From: Macrophomina tecta
Taxonomy: Eukaryota > Ascomycota > Dothideomycetes > Botryosphaeriales > Botryosphaeriaceae
NCBI GenBank assembly: GCA_024180945.1
Contig: JAKSGN010000005.1
Span: 3,534,001-3,598,000, forward strand
DNA length: 64,000 bases
Direction: 5' to 3'
The position numbers and the translations under genes were made by a program. The notes below the pieces were generated by a model that saw nothing but the letters and a program-made list of their open reading frames with translations, was not told the origin of the DNA and searched no databases. The stretch's first letter is position 1. Every line of letters starts with the position of its first letter. Shown in pieces: positions 10,601 to 21,718 of the stretch.

Positions 10601-12098
10601 CCTGGACTAAGTACTGGAATGCTGTGGAATCTGGTGAATTGAATGACGAGGACATGGTTGTTCAATTCCCATTCCACCAATACTTCTCCAACGCCCCGCA
10701 GCCCCTATTCCCTCCAGGATCATCGAGAGAAGCGCTGATGGACATCGCTGCCGGATGTTACCGTCACATTGAAAAAATCTTCTCGGAACTCGAGGACATA
10801 AGGCCTTTTGAAATTTTGCGGAGCCCGAGGGATAGTGCAAACTACCTCTTGGTCAAAGAAGCCAGGGTTATTGCCATGACTTCTACCCACGCAGCAATGA
10901 GGAGGCAAGAAATTGCCAACCTTGGCTTCCATTATGACAATGTAATCATGGAGGAAGCTGCGCAAATCACTGAGATCGAGAATTTCATCCCTCTCGCACT
11001 GCAGAATCCCAAGGATGGAGAGCTTCCCCTGCAAAGAGTAGTCTTGTGCGGTGACCACCTCCAGAACTCACCCGTTGTTCAGAACTTGGCCTTCAGACAG
11101 TATGCAAATCTGGAACAGTCGCTCTTCCTCAGGTTGGTAAGGCTCGGCGTTCCTACAATCATGCTCGATCAACAAGGTCGCGCAAGGCCAAGCCTAGCGG
11201 AGCTGTACAGATGGCGTTACCCTAAGCTTGGCAACCTGCCCGCCGTTGAGTCGAGTCCGGAATTCCAGAAGGCCAACGCTGGTTTCCGGTTTGACTACCA
11301 ATTCATCAACGTACCTGAGTACAAGGGCCGTGGCGAAATGGAGCCAACACCGCACTTCATCCAGAACCTTGGCGAGGCCGAGTATGCCGTTGCTCTATAC
11401 ATGTACATGCGCTTGCTCGGATACCCGGCTTCGAAGATCTCCATCTTAACCACGTACGCTGGTCAGAAGGCCCTGATCAGAGACGTGCTGTCCCACCGCT
11501 GCGCGAAAAACAGGCTTTTCGGCATACCCAGGATCGTCACGACGGTCGACAAATACCAGGGCGAACAGAACGACTGTAAGTTCTTCCCTTTACACTGAGC
11601 ACCTCACAATTGGGTCAATCATATACTAACGTTTTCTCAGACGTCATCCTCTCACTCGTCCGCACTGCGCGTGTCGGCTACCTCCGCGACATCCGCCGTC
11701 TCACCGTCGCGCTCTCGCGCGCCCGCCTCGGACTCTACGTCCTTGGCCGCCGTGAAGTCTTCGAGGCATCGTACGAGCTCAAGCCCGCGTTCGACATCCT
11801 GCTCCAGCGCCCGGACAAGCTGGCTCTCGTCACCAACGAGATGTTTCCGACAAGCAGGGACTTGGCGGACGAGGTTGAGGCGACGGAAATGGAGGGAGTG
11901 GAGCATTTGGGGCAGTATGTTTTTGAGATGACGAAGGCGAAGGTCGAGGCGTTGAAGGCGAATGGTGGTGTGCTGCCACCGATTGAGCAGATTCCGAAAG
12001 TGGAAGAGGACATGGATATGGATGAGGCGGAGGAGGATGAGGAGGATGAGGGTGACGACGGGTTGGACGACAATGAGGGGGAAGAGGAGGGAGCGTAG
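7668..12098 (+). CDS. cwf11: Intron-binding spliceosomal RNA helicase Aquarius (Cwf11)
   Basis: Superfamily 1 (Upf1-like) helicase that binds intron RNA upstream of the branch point in the activated spliceosome. Three exons: 7668-8028, 8081-11575 and 11641-12098, with introns of 52 and 65 bp (the latter with a perfect ACTAAC branch site). The protein has 1437 aa, close to the family's usual length. The N-terminal half is the helical ARM-like scaffold (KHWLDCSKPPKVRPQVVKDE, SNHHVLLLALLVNVKRREN). The helicase part carries Walker A GPPGTGKTD at about residue 841, motif II as EEAAQ, GDHLQ, QQGRARPS and YQGEQND split across the last intron, then RRLTVALSRARLGLYVLG. The C-terminus is a Glu/Asp-rich tail. 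Two in-frame ATGs lie 9 bp apart, both in CACCATGG context; the first was used. Confidence 0.96.
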
Positions 12099-13300
12099 AG
12101 ATGGTCTTTTCTTCAGGGGAACACGATATACGGTCGTGCGGCTTCCTTAAACTTCGGGGTTTTTGATAAAAGTGTGGCATATCGCTTAGGGCTACGGGCG
12201 GTGAGGATACCAGAACCAACAGACAGACAGCAAATATATTCACAGATATGAAAGATGTATTTCTGTTACCTACTCACGAGATTTGCCGTTGTGTATTTTG
12301 AATCTGGGCAATCGAATGTCTAAGACGTTTTTCTTCGGGATTTTGGAATCTACACCGGTCTGCCTTCCATAATAACTTACTCAGATCAGGTGCATTGCCT
12401 CTCAATCTCATTTTTGCTTCCTGCTCCCCCTCCCTTGGCTGTTGAGCCGTGTATCATGTCAACTCAGAGAGCTGTAATGTATGTGTTCTTTATGAAATGG
12501 TGAAAGGAAATGGTACGGCAACGAGAGGTGGAAACACCCGTATGGGAGCATTGAATAATCTATTCGACCCGAATAGAAAACAAACACTTGTCCTACTCTT
12601 TTCTATTTGAACCAAAATCTCGAATGCACGCACGGTGTATGTAAAATCTTCAGTAGACCACGAGTTCCTGCTGAGCCATACGCATGAACCGAGCGGTGTA
12701 ACGAGACGCTGATGTTGGTAATGAATGGGGGTTGGTGCAGCATAGGAGACAACCGAACATTGATGAGGGCTCGCTGCTGGGACATGATCTGATTTCCGAT
12801 CAAAAAGAAAGAAAAGAAAAGAAAAAAGCCACTGAGTTCTTGCAAGATAGACGGGCAGAAAGAGTGGGTAAAAAAGCAAAAACAAAAAACAACAGAATTT
12901 GATTTGACGAGCGGCACTGGGTATTATCAATATAATCCCAGGCCAAAGCTACCTAGTACTGACAGAAAGACAATAAGTCGATGAGATGAAATAAAAATAT
13001 GGCTTTCTTTTCTACCAATGCAAAGAAGCGTAAGGCCAAAAAGAACTGAGTGACAAAGACCGCCCGCAAAGACGACAAGCTCCACAGAAGCCGCCCTAAT
13101 CTATGGCGCTCTATACAGGAACTACTTGACCAACCCACCATATAGCCTGCCCGTCGACCCCGAAAAACCAAATCAACCCTCGTCTCCGAAAAAATGCAAT
13201 GCCCGATACGCCACGAACAAGTCGCTTATTGCGCCCATAAAACGCCCTTAATCATTTGTGAAAAGTTTTCTGTACACAAGGAAGATAGTGAGGAGAGTTC
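12099..13300. other. Convergent 3' intergenic region (AQR / ubiquitin hydrolase)
   Basis: About 1.2 kb between two convergent genes, holding their 3' UTRs. It is AT-rich toward 12780-13000, with A-rich tracts, and only short motif-less frames. No RNA gene seen. Confidence 0.5.
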
Positions 13301-15118
13301 TCAGGAATCATCCTCGCCGGGCCTCGCGATCTCATAAAAGAGGAGGTAGACCTCCTTCTGCATGCCCAGTACGTCGCTGGTCTTGCTCTCCTTGACCTTG
13401 TCGTCGCTGATACGCCACCACCGGTTGTCGCGTCTCTTCGGGCGGCGCTTCACCGACTTCGCGATGGACTCGGCCTTGGATGCCGCCTTCTCGCCTACGG
13501 CTTGGAGCTTCGAGGGGGAGAGACCGGAGGGGGTGTGCTTCAGGGAGATGTCGTCGCGGGGTGCGGAGGTTGGGGTGGGCCGTTGGCGCATGGAGGAGAA
13601 GGATGATTTCGAGGACAGTGATGCCGTGGATGCGACGGGGAAGGCAGGGGACGGTAGGTCAGCAGGGTCAGGGCTTTCCGAGGGTTCTCGGCTGGCGGAT
13701 GGACGAGGGCTTTGAACAGTGCTTGGTAGTGCGCTGGGATTGGGGCTGCCGGTGAGGCTGTAGACGCCCTCGGTTCCGAAGGAATGAGGGGTTGAGTAAG
13801 GCGGTATTTGGACTTGTCGGCGGAAGCTTTCGTAGTGGCCGCTATTGTGGCCGCCCTTGTGCGTGACGACGCCTAACAGATGATATTTCCTTTGGTCCAA
13901 GATGCCACCAAGAGGTAATGTTTCAGGGAAAGCGACCTTGGCCATGTTCTTGGTTGAATAATTGCCATAGTTTCCAGCGGTGAAAAGCGACCTCGAAAGA
14001 TGCACGGCCAGGATTTTGGGGAAAGTCAAGATGCGCATGTGCCGTGCGATCCTCCTTTTCGGCGCCAAGCTACTATCGGGTAGCTCGACATCCTTTGGCG
14101 GCTTTTCAGGATCTTCTTTCAACGCCTGGCGTAATTTCACGATGTCTGCCTTCAAACGTCCTCGAGCGTCATCTGTGATGCTCTTCTCCAGTTCTTTCTC
14201 CCTGACCTCAATCGCATGCTGCAAACGGCAGTATTCGCATTTAAAGTCATCAATATGCTCCACCTTGAGCATGCCATCGAAGCACTGGTTCAGTGACGTA
14301 GAAGACTGATGCGGGACAGCCAGGGTCAAAGTAACAAAGCTGGAGACCGCGGGCTTCGGCTTAAAGTGGCAAGTGAGGCACTCGATCTGTGATTCCAATT
14401 GGCCTTCGAAAGGAAAGCCTTCCTCGTCATCCTGATCCTCGGCATCTGAGTCGTCCTCGGCGTCGGCGGCAGGGCCAATCTTCTGCTTCAGGAGCTCCTT
14501 TCTGAGATCGGCACTCTCCTTTTCCGGCTCTTCCACTTTAGATAGGGCCGCCTGCTGCCTCCTCGCCCGCCTCCGCGCTTTCTGCCCGGCGTGATATTCC
14601 TCACAGACTCTTTCCGCGACAATTTGAAGGAACTCCTGGGCATCTTGCTGCTGCCTACTGATGCGCGACAGGAACGCGCGCTCGAGAGCGTTGACGAAAC
14701 TTTGCGCCGAGATCGTTTTGCGGTATATAGGCCGTTCGTTGAGCCTGTCCAGCACTTCTTTCAAAGCATGGGTCACAATGCCCTGCTGGAGGCCGTCCAG
14801 CTTCACGTCTTTGCGCACTTCGGCAGGGTCGGTCCCGTTTTCAGGGACTTTGTAGACTCCAGGGCCGTCGAGGGCGCGGCGATGGGTCTCGCGGATCAGG
14901 TAGAGGCGCAGATTGGGCAGGCCGGCGAGGGCCTGCAGGACGGAGTTGATAAAGCAGTCGTTTGCCGGGTTGCTGAGGCCGACAACGCCCTTCTTGCGGG
15001 CGGAATTAGCGGAATCGTCGTCGAGAAAGAAGGTCGGGCCAAAGACGTAAACGAGGGTGATGGCCGCCAGAGAGGCCCCGGCGGCGTAGGTCGCAATGGT
15101 CAGCGGCTTGTCCGGCAT
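13301..15118 (-). CDS. Membrane-anchored ubiquitin carboxyl-terminal hydrolase (USP/C19)
   Basis: Deubiquitinating cysteine protease, single exon, 605 aa. An N-terminal hydrophobic helix (about residues 8-30, TYAAGASLAAITLVYVFGPTF) suggests membrane anchoring, as in yeast Ubp1 and the mitochondrial Ubp16; which of these it matches cannot be decided here. The catalytic Cys box is GLSNPANDCFINSVLQAL (C55) and the His box THKGGHNSGHYESF (catalytic H428), followed by NRWWRISDD near the end and VYLLFYE. Two CxxC pairs (CLTCHFK and CEYC) form the usual zinc-binding fingers. Between the boxes is a charged Lys/Arg/Asp/Glu segment and a Ser/Pro-rich insert before the terminal motif. The open frame extends upstream to 15406, but that part is low-complexity Arg/Pro and overlaps the shared promoter, so the ATG at 15118 directly before the membrane helix is preferred. 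Confidence 0.93.
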   Translation of the reverse strand: MPDKPLTIATYAAGASLAAITLVYVFGPTFFLDDDSANSARKKGVVGLSNPANDCFINSVLQALAGLPNLRLYLIRETHRRALDGPGVYKVPENGTDPAEVRKDVKLDGLQQGIVTHALKEVLDRLNERPIYRKTISAQSFVNALERAFLSRISRQQQDAQEFLQIVAERVCEEYHAGQKARRRARRQQAALSKVEEPEKESADLRKELLKQKIGPAADAEDDSDAEDQDDEEGFPFEGQLESQIECLTCHFKPKPAVSSFVTLTLAVPHQSSTSLNQCFDGMLKVEHIDDFKCEYCRLQHAIEVREKELEKSITDDARGRLKADIVKLRQALKEDPEKPPKDVELPDSSLAPKRRIARHMRILTFPKILAVHLSRSLFTAGNYGNYSTKNMAKVAFPETLPLGGILDQRKYHLLGVVTHKGGHNSGHYESFRRQVQIPPYSTPHSFGTEGVYSLTGSPNPSALPSTVQSPRPSASREPSESPDPADLPSPAFPVASTASLSSKSSFSSMRQRPTPTSAPRDDISLKHTPSGLSPSKLQAVGEKAASKAESIAKSVKRRPKRRDNRWWRISDDKVKESKTSDVLGMQKEVYLLFYEIARPGEDDS

Positions 15119-15467
15119 GGCGCGACGAGGCCTGGGGAGTGGGAGGAGGAGGGAAAGGCGGCGGCGGCGGCGGCTTGGGCGGGCATGAAGAGAGCGCAGG
15201 AGAGGAGGATGTGGCGGGTATCGCCGGGGCAGGCAGAGGCGCGTGAGCTCCTCGGGCGAATCAGTTATTTGTACCTGGGCAGATCCATGGCGGATTATTG
15301 CGCAGCGCCCGCTTTGCGCAGGCCGCAATGCTCCGTGAGGTTTTGGCGCCGTCGGCACGGCCAAGTGCCGATGCCTCTGCGCGCGCCGCCAAGCAAAAGT
15401 TCCCATAGGCAGAGGCTCGCTTTGCCGCGAGCAACAGCCTCATCCATCAGCTTCGCCGACCGCCGCC
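15119..15467. promoter_or_regulatory. Divergent promoter, ubiquitin hydrolase / bL9m
   Basis: These 349 bp lie between two start codons on opposite strands. GC-rich, with a (GGC)n-like stretch near 15155-15175 on the + strand. No specific site identified. Confidence 0.55.
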
Positions 15468-16570
15468 ATGTCCGCTCCGCTGCGGCCCTCGCTGCTCCCG
15501 CGGTGCACGTCGTGTGCCCGTCGCCTTGCTGACTCGGGCTCGCGCGCCTGGTCTCCCTTCCAGCAGCAGCTCCGCGGCAAGAAGCAGGCCAGCAAGCTTC
15601 CGCAGACCATTCCCGTCCGCCTGCTCAAGGATGTCAAGGGCTTTGGCCGCAAAGGTACGCGTTTATATCCATCAATTGCACGCGCACAACTCACACGGCA
15701 ATGCCAGGGTCCCTGGTGCCCGTCGCACCCGGCCAGATGAGAAACGAATGGTTCCCTTCCCGCACCGCCGACTATGTTACGCCCATGCAGCTACGTGAGA
15801 TCAAGGCCAATGATGTATCGATCGAGCGCGACCATACGTTCGGCATGGAGCAGGTCGAAGTTCAAGGGGACAAGGGCCCTGAGGTGCTGGAGATTGCAAA
15901 GCCCAAGGCCATTGAGGTTGAGAAGATCAGCGTACGTGCTTCACATAGGCCTGGTTGCGGCAGCCATTGGGTGCATTCTCTGGGTTCGAGTAGTTCCTTC
16001 AATCTTGAGTGGCAGATACATGTCCATTTGCCAGATTGGAGGGGTCACTTGGAGCCAGGAGGTACACATGATGCTTGCCGGGAGCCATCGTGTTCGACTA
16101 CTGACGGCATGCAGGCTCAACGGTCTTTGGAGTTGATCAACAACCTCGTTCCGGCACGCATTGACGTGAGGAAATCGGCGAACGTGAGACCACAACAGCA
16201 ACAGAAGCCTCGGGAGCAGCCGCGGCATCGTGGCATGTCTGCAGCGGACGTGCTTGCGGCGGCATCCGCACCTCCGCCGGAGCCGGTTGACACGCGAGTC
16301 CCCATCCACGGATCAGTATCAACGACGGACATTGCAGCTATCATCAAGGAGCAGCTAAGTGTCAATGAAGAGGGCTCGCGGGTTGTGGTGTCGGAGAGCG
16401 ACGTGCGCTGGTTGAACGGCACGTCGGCCGAAGACCCGACCAGAGTGAGGTTTTTGGGCGAGTACGAAGTCGAGATCAAGCTCAAGGGGGCGGACGAAGG
16501 CGTGACGCGGAAAATCCGAGTTCTCCCTCTGGCGTCGTCGAGTGAGGTGGTGCCTGAGGTGGGATCATGA
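15468..16570 (+). CDS. Mitochondrial large-subunit ribosomal protein bL9m
   Basis: Nucleus-encoded bL9 of the mitoribosome large subunit. Three exons: 15468-15654, 15708-15931 and 16115-16570; 288 aa. The first intron is 53 bp; the second is 183 bp, about three times the usual length here. The N-terminus is Arg/Ser/Ala-rich and lacks acidic residues until RLADS, as expected for a mitochondrial import sequence. The bL9 N-terminal domain is clear: KLPQTIPVRLLKDVKGFGRK joined across intron 1 to GSLVPVAPGQMRNEWFPS. The C-terminal half is a Gln/Pro-rich linker followed by an alpha/beta region typical of fungal extensions and not recognisable from bacterial bL9. Yeast calls the family MRPL50. Confidence 0.9.
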
Positions 16571-17458
16571 TCGGCCGAGATCTGACTACGGGGCATCGGG
16601 GGCGTATATACTGTAAACACTACCTCTAAGGATGTTCGGGCCCGAAGTGGGCACCGGGAGCTGCGCGATACAAGGGGAAAGAAGACGGCAGGATTTTGAT
16701 GGGCCGCCTGTAAGATAAGCCGCGTCCGGAAATGGAACGAACGTACGGCCCCTCGCTGGGTTCCTGGTGGTGTTGGCCTTGCACGTGCTCGCAGCCGCAG
16801 ACGCTGACCGCCAAGCCGACCGCCCCGGCAGCAGGCCGGGCACAGCGCCTGGCCAAGACCGCACGGCAGCGGGCCCGACGAGCGAGCTGGTGTTGGGCCA
16901 ACGGAATCAAATGCGAGGCGGCACATTGGAGGAGGCGTGGGCGGGCGCTCGGACGGCTGGATGCTCGACGGCGCAGCGCTGGCGGGCGGCGGCGGCAGCG
17001 GCAGGGCGCTCGCTGATCGCGCGCAGCCGGAGACGAGGATCCTCGGGAAGATTTGCTGGTGGCAGCAGCGCCGATGCAGAGCCGTGGCCCCGCCGGCCAT
17101 GACACAATCGGTGATGAAATACCCACCTGCCCCTCAACACACGCAGCTTCTGCTTCCCACCGACTCGAGCCCACTGAAATCATCGCACCCTCATCGCTAC
17201 TGCACGCCTTGATCTGGTGAGTCTGCCTCCCATTTGCCAGCCTGCGCCACGCTCGCTGCACCTGCCGTGCGAGCTTGGACCCCGCTGATGCAACCGCTCC
17301 ACTGCCTCGCCCGGCCCTGGCGCTTCAAAACCTGCCCCTCCCCCTCCTCTCCTCGCACCTCTGCATCTACCTTGTGATACCCCTTCCCACGCACCCGCCC
17401 TGCCGTCGCCTTTCCGCCTCTGATCCCATCCCAGCATTGCCACTACCACGCCGCCAAA
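16571..17458. promoter_or_regulatory. FBA1 upstream region with pyrimidine-rich leader
   Basis: This holds the bL9m 3' UTR, then the aldolase promoter. From about 17320 to 17458 the + strand is dominated by C and T (CCTCCCC, CTCTCC, CTTCCC), a feature of strongly expressed fungal glycolytic genes, ending in a CGCCAAAATGG start context. GC-rich motif-less frames cover 16590-17100 on both strands. Confidence 0.55.
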
Positions 17459-18641
17459 ATGGGTGCCCAAGACGTTCTCAGCCGCAAGTCCGGCGTCATC
17501 TACGGCGACGACGTGCTGAAGCTGTTCAAGTACGCTCAGCAGCACAAGTTCGCCATCCCCGCCATCGTAAGTAGCCCTCCGTCCCCCCTGCCCGCGATTG
17601 GCTGACGCCCGCCAGAACGTCACCAGCTCTTCGACCGTTGTGGCCGCCCTTGAGGCTGCCCGCGATAAGAAGTCGCCCATCATCCTGCAGACTTCGCAGG
17701 GTGGTGCCGCCTACTTCGCCGGCAAGGGCGTCGACAACAAGGACCAGGGCGCCTCCATCCAGGGTGCTATTGCTGCGGCTCACTACATCCGCGCCATTGC
17801 CCCCGCCTATGGCGTCCCCGTCATCCTCCACACCGACCACTGCGCCAAGAAGCTTCTGCCCTGGTTGGACGGCATGCTCGCCGCCGATGAGGACTGGTTC
17901 AAGAAGACTGGCGAGCCGCTCTGGTCCTCCCACATGATTGACCTCTCCGAGGAGGAGGTCGAGTACAACGTTTCCACCACCGCCAAGTACCTTGAGCGCA
18001 TGGCCCCCATGAAGCAGCTCCTCGAGATGGAGATTGGTATCACCGGAGGTGAGGAGGATGGTGTCAACAACGAGGATGTTGACAACAACTCCCTCTACAC
18101 CCAGCCTGAGGACATCCTCATGATCTACCAGCGCCTCTCCAAGATCTCTCCCTTCTTCTCCATTGCCGCTGGTTTCGGTAACGTTCACGGTGTCTACAAG
18201 CCCGGCAACGTCAAGCTCCACCCTGAGCTTCTGTCCAAGCACCAGCAGCACGTCAAGCAAGCCATTGGCTCCCAGGACGACAAGCCCGTCTTCCTCGTCT
18301 TCCACGGTGGCTCCGGTTCTTCCAAGGAGGAGTTCCAGCAGGCCATCAGCTACGGCGTCGTCAAGGTCAACCTCGACACTGATCTGCAGTGGTATGTACA
18401 TTCCGATTCATGCACTCGAGACAGCCGCTAATAAGCAAACAGGGCCTACCTCACCGGCATCCGCGACTACGTTCTCAACAAGAAGGACTACATCATGTCT
18501 CAGGTCGGCAACCCCGAGGGTCCCGACAAGCCCAACAAGAAGTTCTACGACCCCCGTGTCTGGGTCCGTGAGGGTGAGAAGACCATGTCCGCCCGTGTCC
18601 AGGAGGCTCTTGTCGACTTCAACACTGCTGGCCAGCTGTAA
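17459..18641 (+). CDS. FBA1: Class II fructose-bisphosphate aldolase
   Basis: Zinc-dependent aldolase of glycolysis and gluconeogenesis, cleaving fructose 1,6-bisphosphate to dihydroxyacetone phosphate and glyceraldehyde 3-phosphate in the cytosol. Three exons: 17459-17566, 17616-18391 and 18443-18641, with introns of 49 and 51 bp; 360 aa, the family's normal length. Signature residues: HTDHCAKK (H108, catalytic D110, zinc ligand H111), EEEVEYN, GFGNVHGVYKPGNVKL and HGGSGS, then VVKVNLDTDLQW running across the last intron into AYLTGIRDYVL. Codon use is heavily biased to C-ending codons (CTC, GTC, AAG), stronger than in neighbours, as expected for a highly expressed enzyme. Confidence 0.97.
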
Positions 18642-20208
18642 GCTTGTCGCATAATACGCAATCAAGCTCTTTTGAGGTGTTAATGGGTGACGAACATTTC
18701 GTATGGAAAAAGGCGGTCGCATCCTTGGAGTAGAAGACTGAATTTGATGTATAAATGAATGCATGAATCTCGCCCAGCTGTGCTATGACTCTGACGCGTG
18801 ACACCTCGAATATGGACGCCACTCTGGTAGCTATCCTCGGCACCATGTTTGAATGGTATTTTCACCGGCATACGGAGCCACGGGACCGGGAGTCACCCTG
18901 ATGATCGATCCAAGGCCCGCTCAACCAAAGTATAGCTTGCACTCTGTTATAATCGTTTTGACCAGTCAGCCATCATCACAATATCTCGTGGTCTCAAGTT
19001 TTTTTTCATCGCTTCGCTCTTCGCATCACAGTTCCAGCTTCTGGCCAACATGTGTCGGATAACCTCAGAGCGGTTTTCCGTGCGTCGCGGAGCGTTCTTC
19101 CGCTCGCTAAGTCTTTTGCCTCGGATATCATAGATAGCTTTAGTCAAGGCAACACCACCACCGTCGCGGGATCGTGATTTGCAGGAGCCGATCAATCAAG
19201 CTCAGACTAGCTGGTGAGCGTTGTGTTCTGAGCGACCTGGGCAAGCGTGTGCGGGGGAGGGGAGGAGCGCTTTTTCGGGATCCCGCATTTTCCCGGGCAG
19301 GAACGTGGAACGGATGCGGAGGGCGGCAAATTGTGGGCACCGTTGTTATCGTTTCTCCATATCGAAGGTTGTGGAATTGCTGGGAATGGTGCCCGAGGCT
19401 GGTGCACATCGTGGCTTGCTTGTCTACTGGTGGATCATGGTTTTGCCGTAGGCGGTGGTGGTGGTGGTGGTTGTGTATACGCGTGGCTTGGGCAGGTGCG
19501 GTCCCGCAGATTCTTCCCGAGACTTTCCGGTGCGATATCAAAATGGAATATTCCTTTGCCGAGGCCAATATCGCTGCGAAAATAATGATAGCTATGATGT
19601 GGCGACAGAATAATGGTTGTGGAGTAGGTGTCGGTGGTCCGGGATGGGGGATGGTTCATGGTTGCGTCATGTGTCTACTGCCATGTGGAATGCCGGCCCA
19701 CTTGCAAGCAGTGAGCATCCGGAGAGCGAAGACTTCTGTCGAAAAGAGAACGGAATACTAGAGCCGCTTCCGCCAACGGTATGCCAACGCCCTTTGCCTC
19801 TTCCTATCATGAAAACAGCCAATAAAGTTGGTCTCGCCTGGATTTACTGATTTAGACTGCAACGGACGTTTCTTGATACTGCAAGTACGCATAGCACCAT
19901 TCGCCAGCGCTTCTACCAAAAACTGAATGTCCGGGCCTCTGTAGGGTGACATATACACAGGGGTTTGGTAAGTCGCATATCGCAAATATTATGAAAACCG
20001 TGGAACATAAGTCCAGACTACCGCTTATACTCCCCGTGTTATATGTGCGTGCGTGAGCTTGTTCTGGCCAACAATTGCGAGGCCGAATCCGTGTTTTGAT
20101 TGAATGCAAGTACAGGCCCTGAGACAACCCACCGGCCAAAAAAAGAGAACCCAGAATGCCTGCTCATCGATCCGACCACCTACAGAGCCAATTGTGGAAG
20201 CAATTGGC
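18642..20208. other. Gene-poor region downstream of FBA1
   Basis: Contains the FBA1 3' UTR. A GGT trinucleotide run of about six copies lies at 19454-19471, and an open frame of 195 codons overlapping it (from 19174) has Gly/Trp/Cys-rich low-complexity content and no motif, so it is not called. Nothing else was supported. Confidence 0.5.
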
Positions 20209-20212
20209 AAAA
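20209..20212 (-). terminator. Pol III terminator of tRNA-Ala(CGC)
   Basis: Four A residues on the + strand (TTTT on the coding strand) begin five bases past the tRNA 3' end. This is the minimal Pol III stop. Confidence 0.5.
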
Positions 20213-20216
20213 GAAT

Positions 20217-20303
20217 TGGACACTGTGGGAATTGAACCCACGACCTTTCACATGTACATTTTACTAATGCGAAGCGAAAATCATACCCCTAGACCAAGTG
20301 CCC
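20217..20303 (-). tRNA. tRNA-Ala(CGC) with 15-nt anticodon-loop intron
   Basis: Acceptor stem GGGCACT/AGTGTCC includes the G3:U70 pair that marks alanine tRNAs; discriminator A. The anticodon stem is TTCGC/GTGAA with one G:U pair, and loop TTCGCAT gives anticodon CGC (20271-20269). A 15-nt intron lies at 37/38 (20253-20267). The T arm is GTGGG/CCCAC with loop TTCAATT. The D arm (GGTCTAGGGGTATGAT) resembles fungal tRNA-Pro more than the tRNA-Ala(UGC) in this window, so identity rests on the anticodon and G3:U70. Confidence 0.9.
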
Positions 20304-21256
20304 TATTTGCCTTTCGAGCTATTTTGATAGTAGAAGTGCAAAAATAAAAATAAGTACTGCTAGTAAGTGTGGGGAGGTAGGCAAAACCCATCCATCTTTG
20401 ATCAAGCGAAATACACATGCTCCGACGACGAAAACAGCATTTGCTGAAGCTCCGAGCAGCTAATTCAACGCAGAAATATCAGTGGCGATTGTAATACCTC
20501 GTGGAAATGAAAAAAAAAAAAAAAAATTAGACATAGAGGACAAGTTGATTGGATTGGAGGGGGTTTCAGCTCTCCAATCAGTATAACACGAAATCCTCTG
20601 GCGGAATAGTTTTACAGCTGCAGAGGAGGACAGGAATCTCTCTGGCACCGCGAGGTTATGATTGGTTTAGCAGCGGGGAGTGATGTCCAAGCGAAGATTG
20701 GCACGTGAAGTTCCCGGAGGAATAACAGTACCATAACACAACCGCATGCTATTCTACACTTCAGCACTTGAAGATATCGACACCGCCTCTACATACACCC
20801 GAAGAAAAGGGCTTACTTCAATGTCTATGGCCCGGAAGCGAGAGCTGATTCAGCACACCACCGAACCAGCTCTTGAGGATCCCGTTCGGTATCGGCGAGA
20901 AGCAGAATTCGGCGGACATTTACAACACCCACACGCATTGTAGTGGGGCAGGCGAAGCCCCTCGCCATAAACTTTGATTGGCACCAGAAGCCCCGCAACC
21001 TAGGCAGAAAGCCCTTATCTTTCTCTTTTTCGGAACTCCAAGTTGAGCTTCGCGATTTTATTCTTCGCCTCAAAGGGGAAAGATCAGCATTTCTGCGCAG
21101 TCACTGAGCGGGAACAAGAGCGCATTCGGCCTCATTATCGGAACTGTGGGGCCATGAATGTTCTTTTGAAATCACAGCCACTGCCCCAAACCCCGAAAGA
21201 CCCTGAGGAGAAAAAGAAACGTGGGGCCGGCATCCACACAGTTACGCAGCCCATGG

Positions 21257-21391
21257 TGTTTGAATCAATGGTTATCTCTCAATGGGCCCTGGCGAAACTG
21301 CACACTATCAAATTAGGGTCAACAAGTGCTCTACTACATTCGGCAATTCCTTTGGGCTATCTCCTGCTACACGCATGTTCGTCTTCAAACA
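21257..21391 (+). repeat. Diverged direct repeat, copy 1
   Basis: Starts with TGTTTGAA-TCAATGG and ends with CTGCTACACGCATGTTCGTC followed by TTCAAACA. It aligns with 21580-21718 over its whole length with scattered mismatches and small indels. Confidence 0.7.
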
Positions 21392-21579
21392 CATGGAACA
21401 GGGTTGCCCCACTTCTTAGAGTTCGGATCAGGACTTCGCAGAAAATGGAGGTCGAACATAATTCTCGCTCTCTCTGACGAGTTCTAGGGTTCCGCCTTTA
21501 TGCTTTTCGGTTTTTCCTGCTCGGCAAATCAACCCGACCCAGCCAAGACCGTTACGCTAGTGTTAGTGGAGCCAGCCTC

Positions 21580-21718
21580 TGTTTGAACTCAATGGTCGTC
21601 CCTCAGAGGGCCTTCGGTGAAACTGCAAACTATCTAACAAGGGCCAAGAGCCACTATACTACATTTGGATATTCTCATTTGGACTATCTACTGCTACACG
21701 CATGTTCGTCTTCAAACA
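21580..21718 (+). repeat. Diverged direct repeat, copy 2
   Basis: Second copy, about 323 bp downstream of copy 1. It shares the start TGTTTGAA and the identical 3' end CTGCTACACGCATGTTCGTC. Both copies follow a GTTACGC about 10-35 bp upstream, so the duplicated unit may be somewhat longer. Confidence 0.7.

Noticed and set aside
15119..15406. N-terminal extension of the ubiquitin hydrolase frame
   Set aside because: Low-complexity Arg/Pro/His sequence inside a short divergent promoter; the conserved protein begins at the membrane helix.
17526..18401. 291-codon open frame antisense to the aldolase gene
   Set aside because: Mirror of a strongly codon-biased gene; its sequence is Val/Gly/Leu/Asp-rich shadow coding with no motif.
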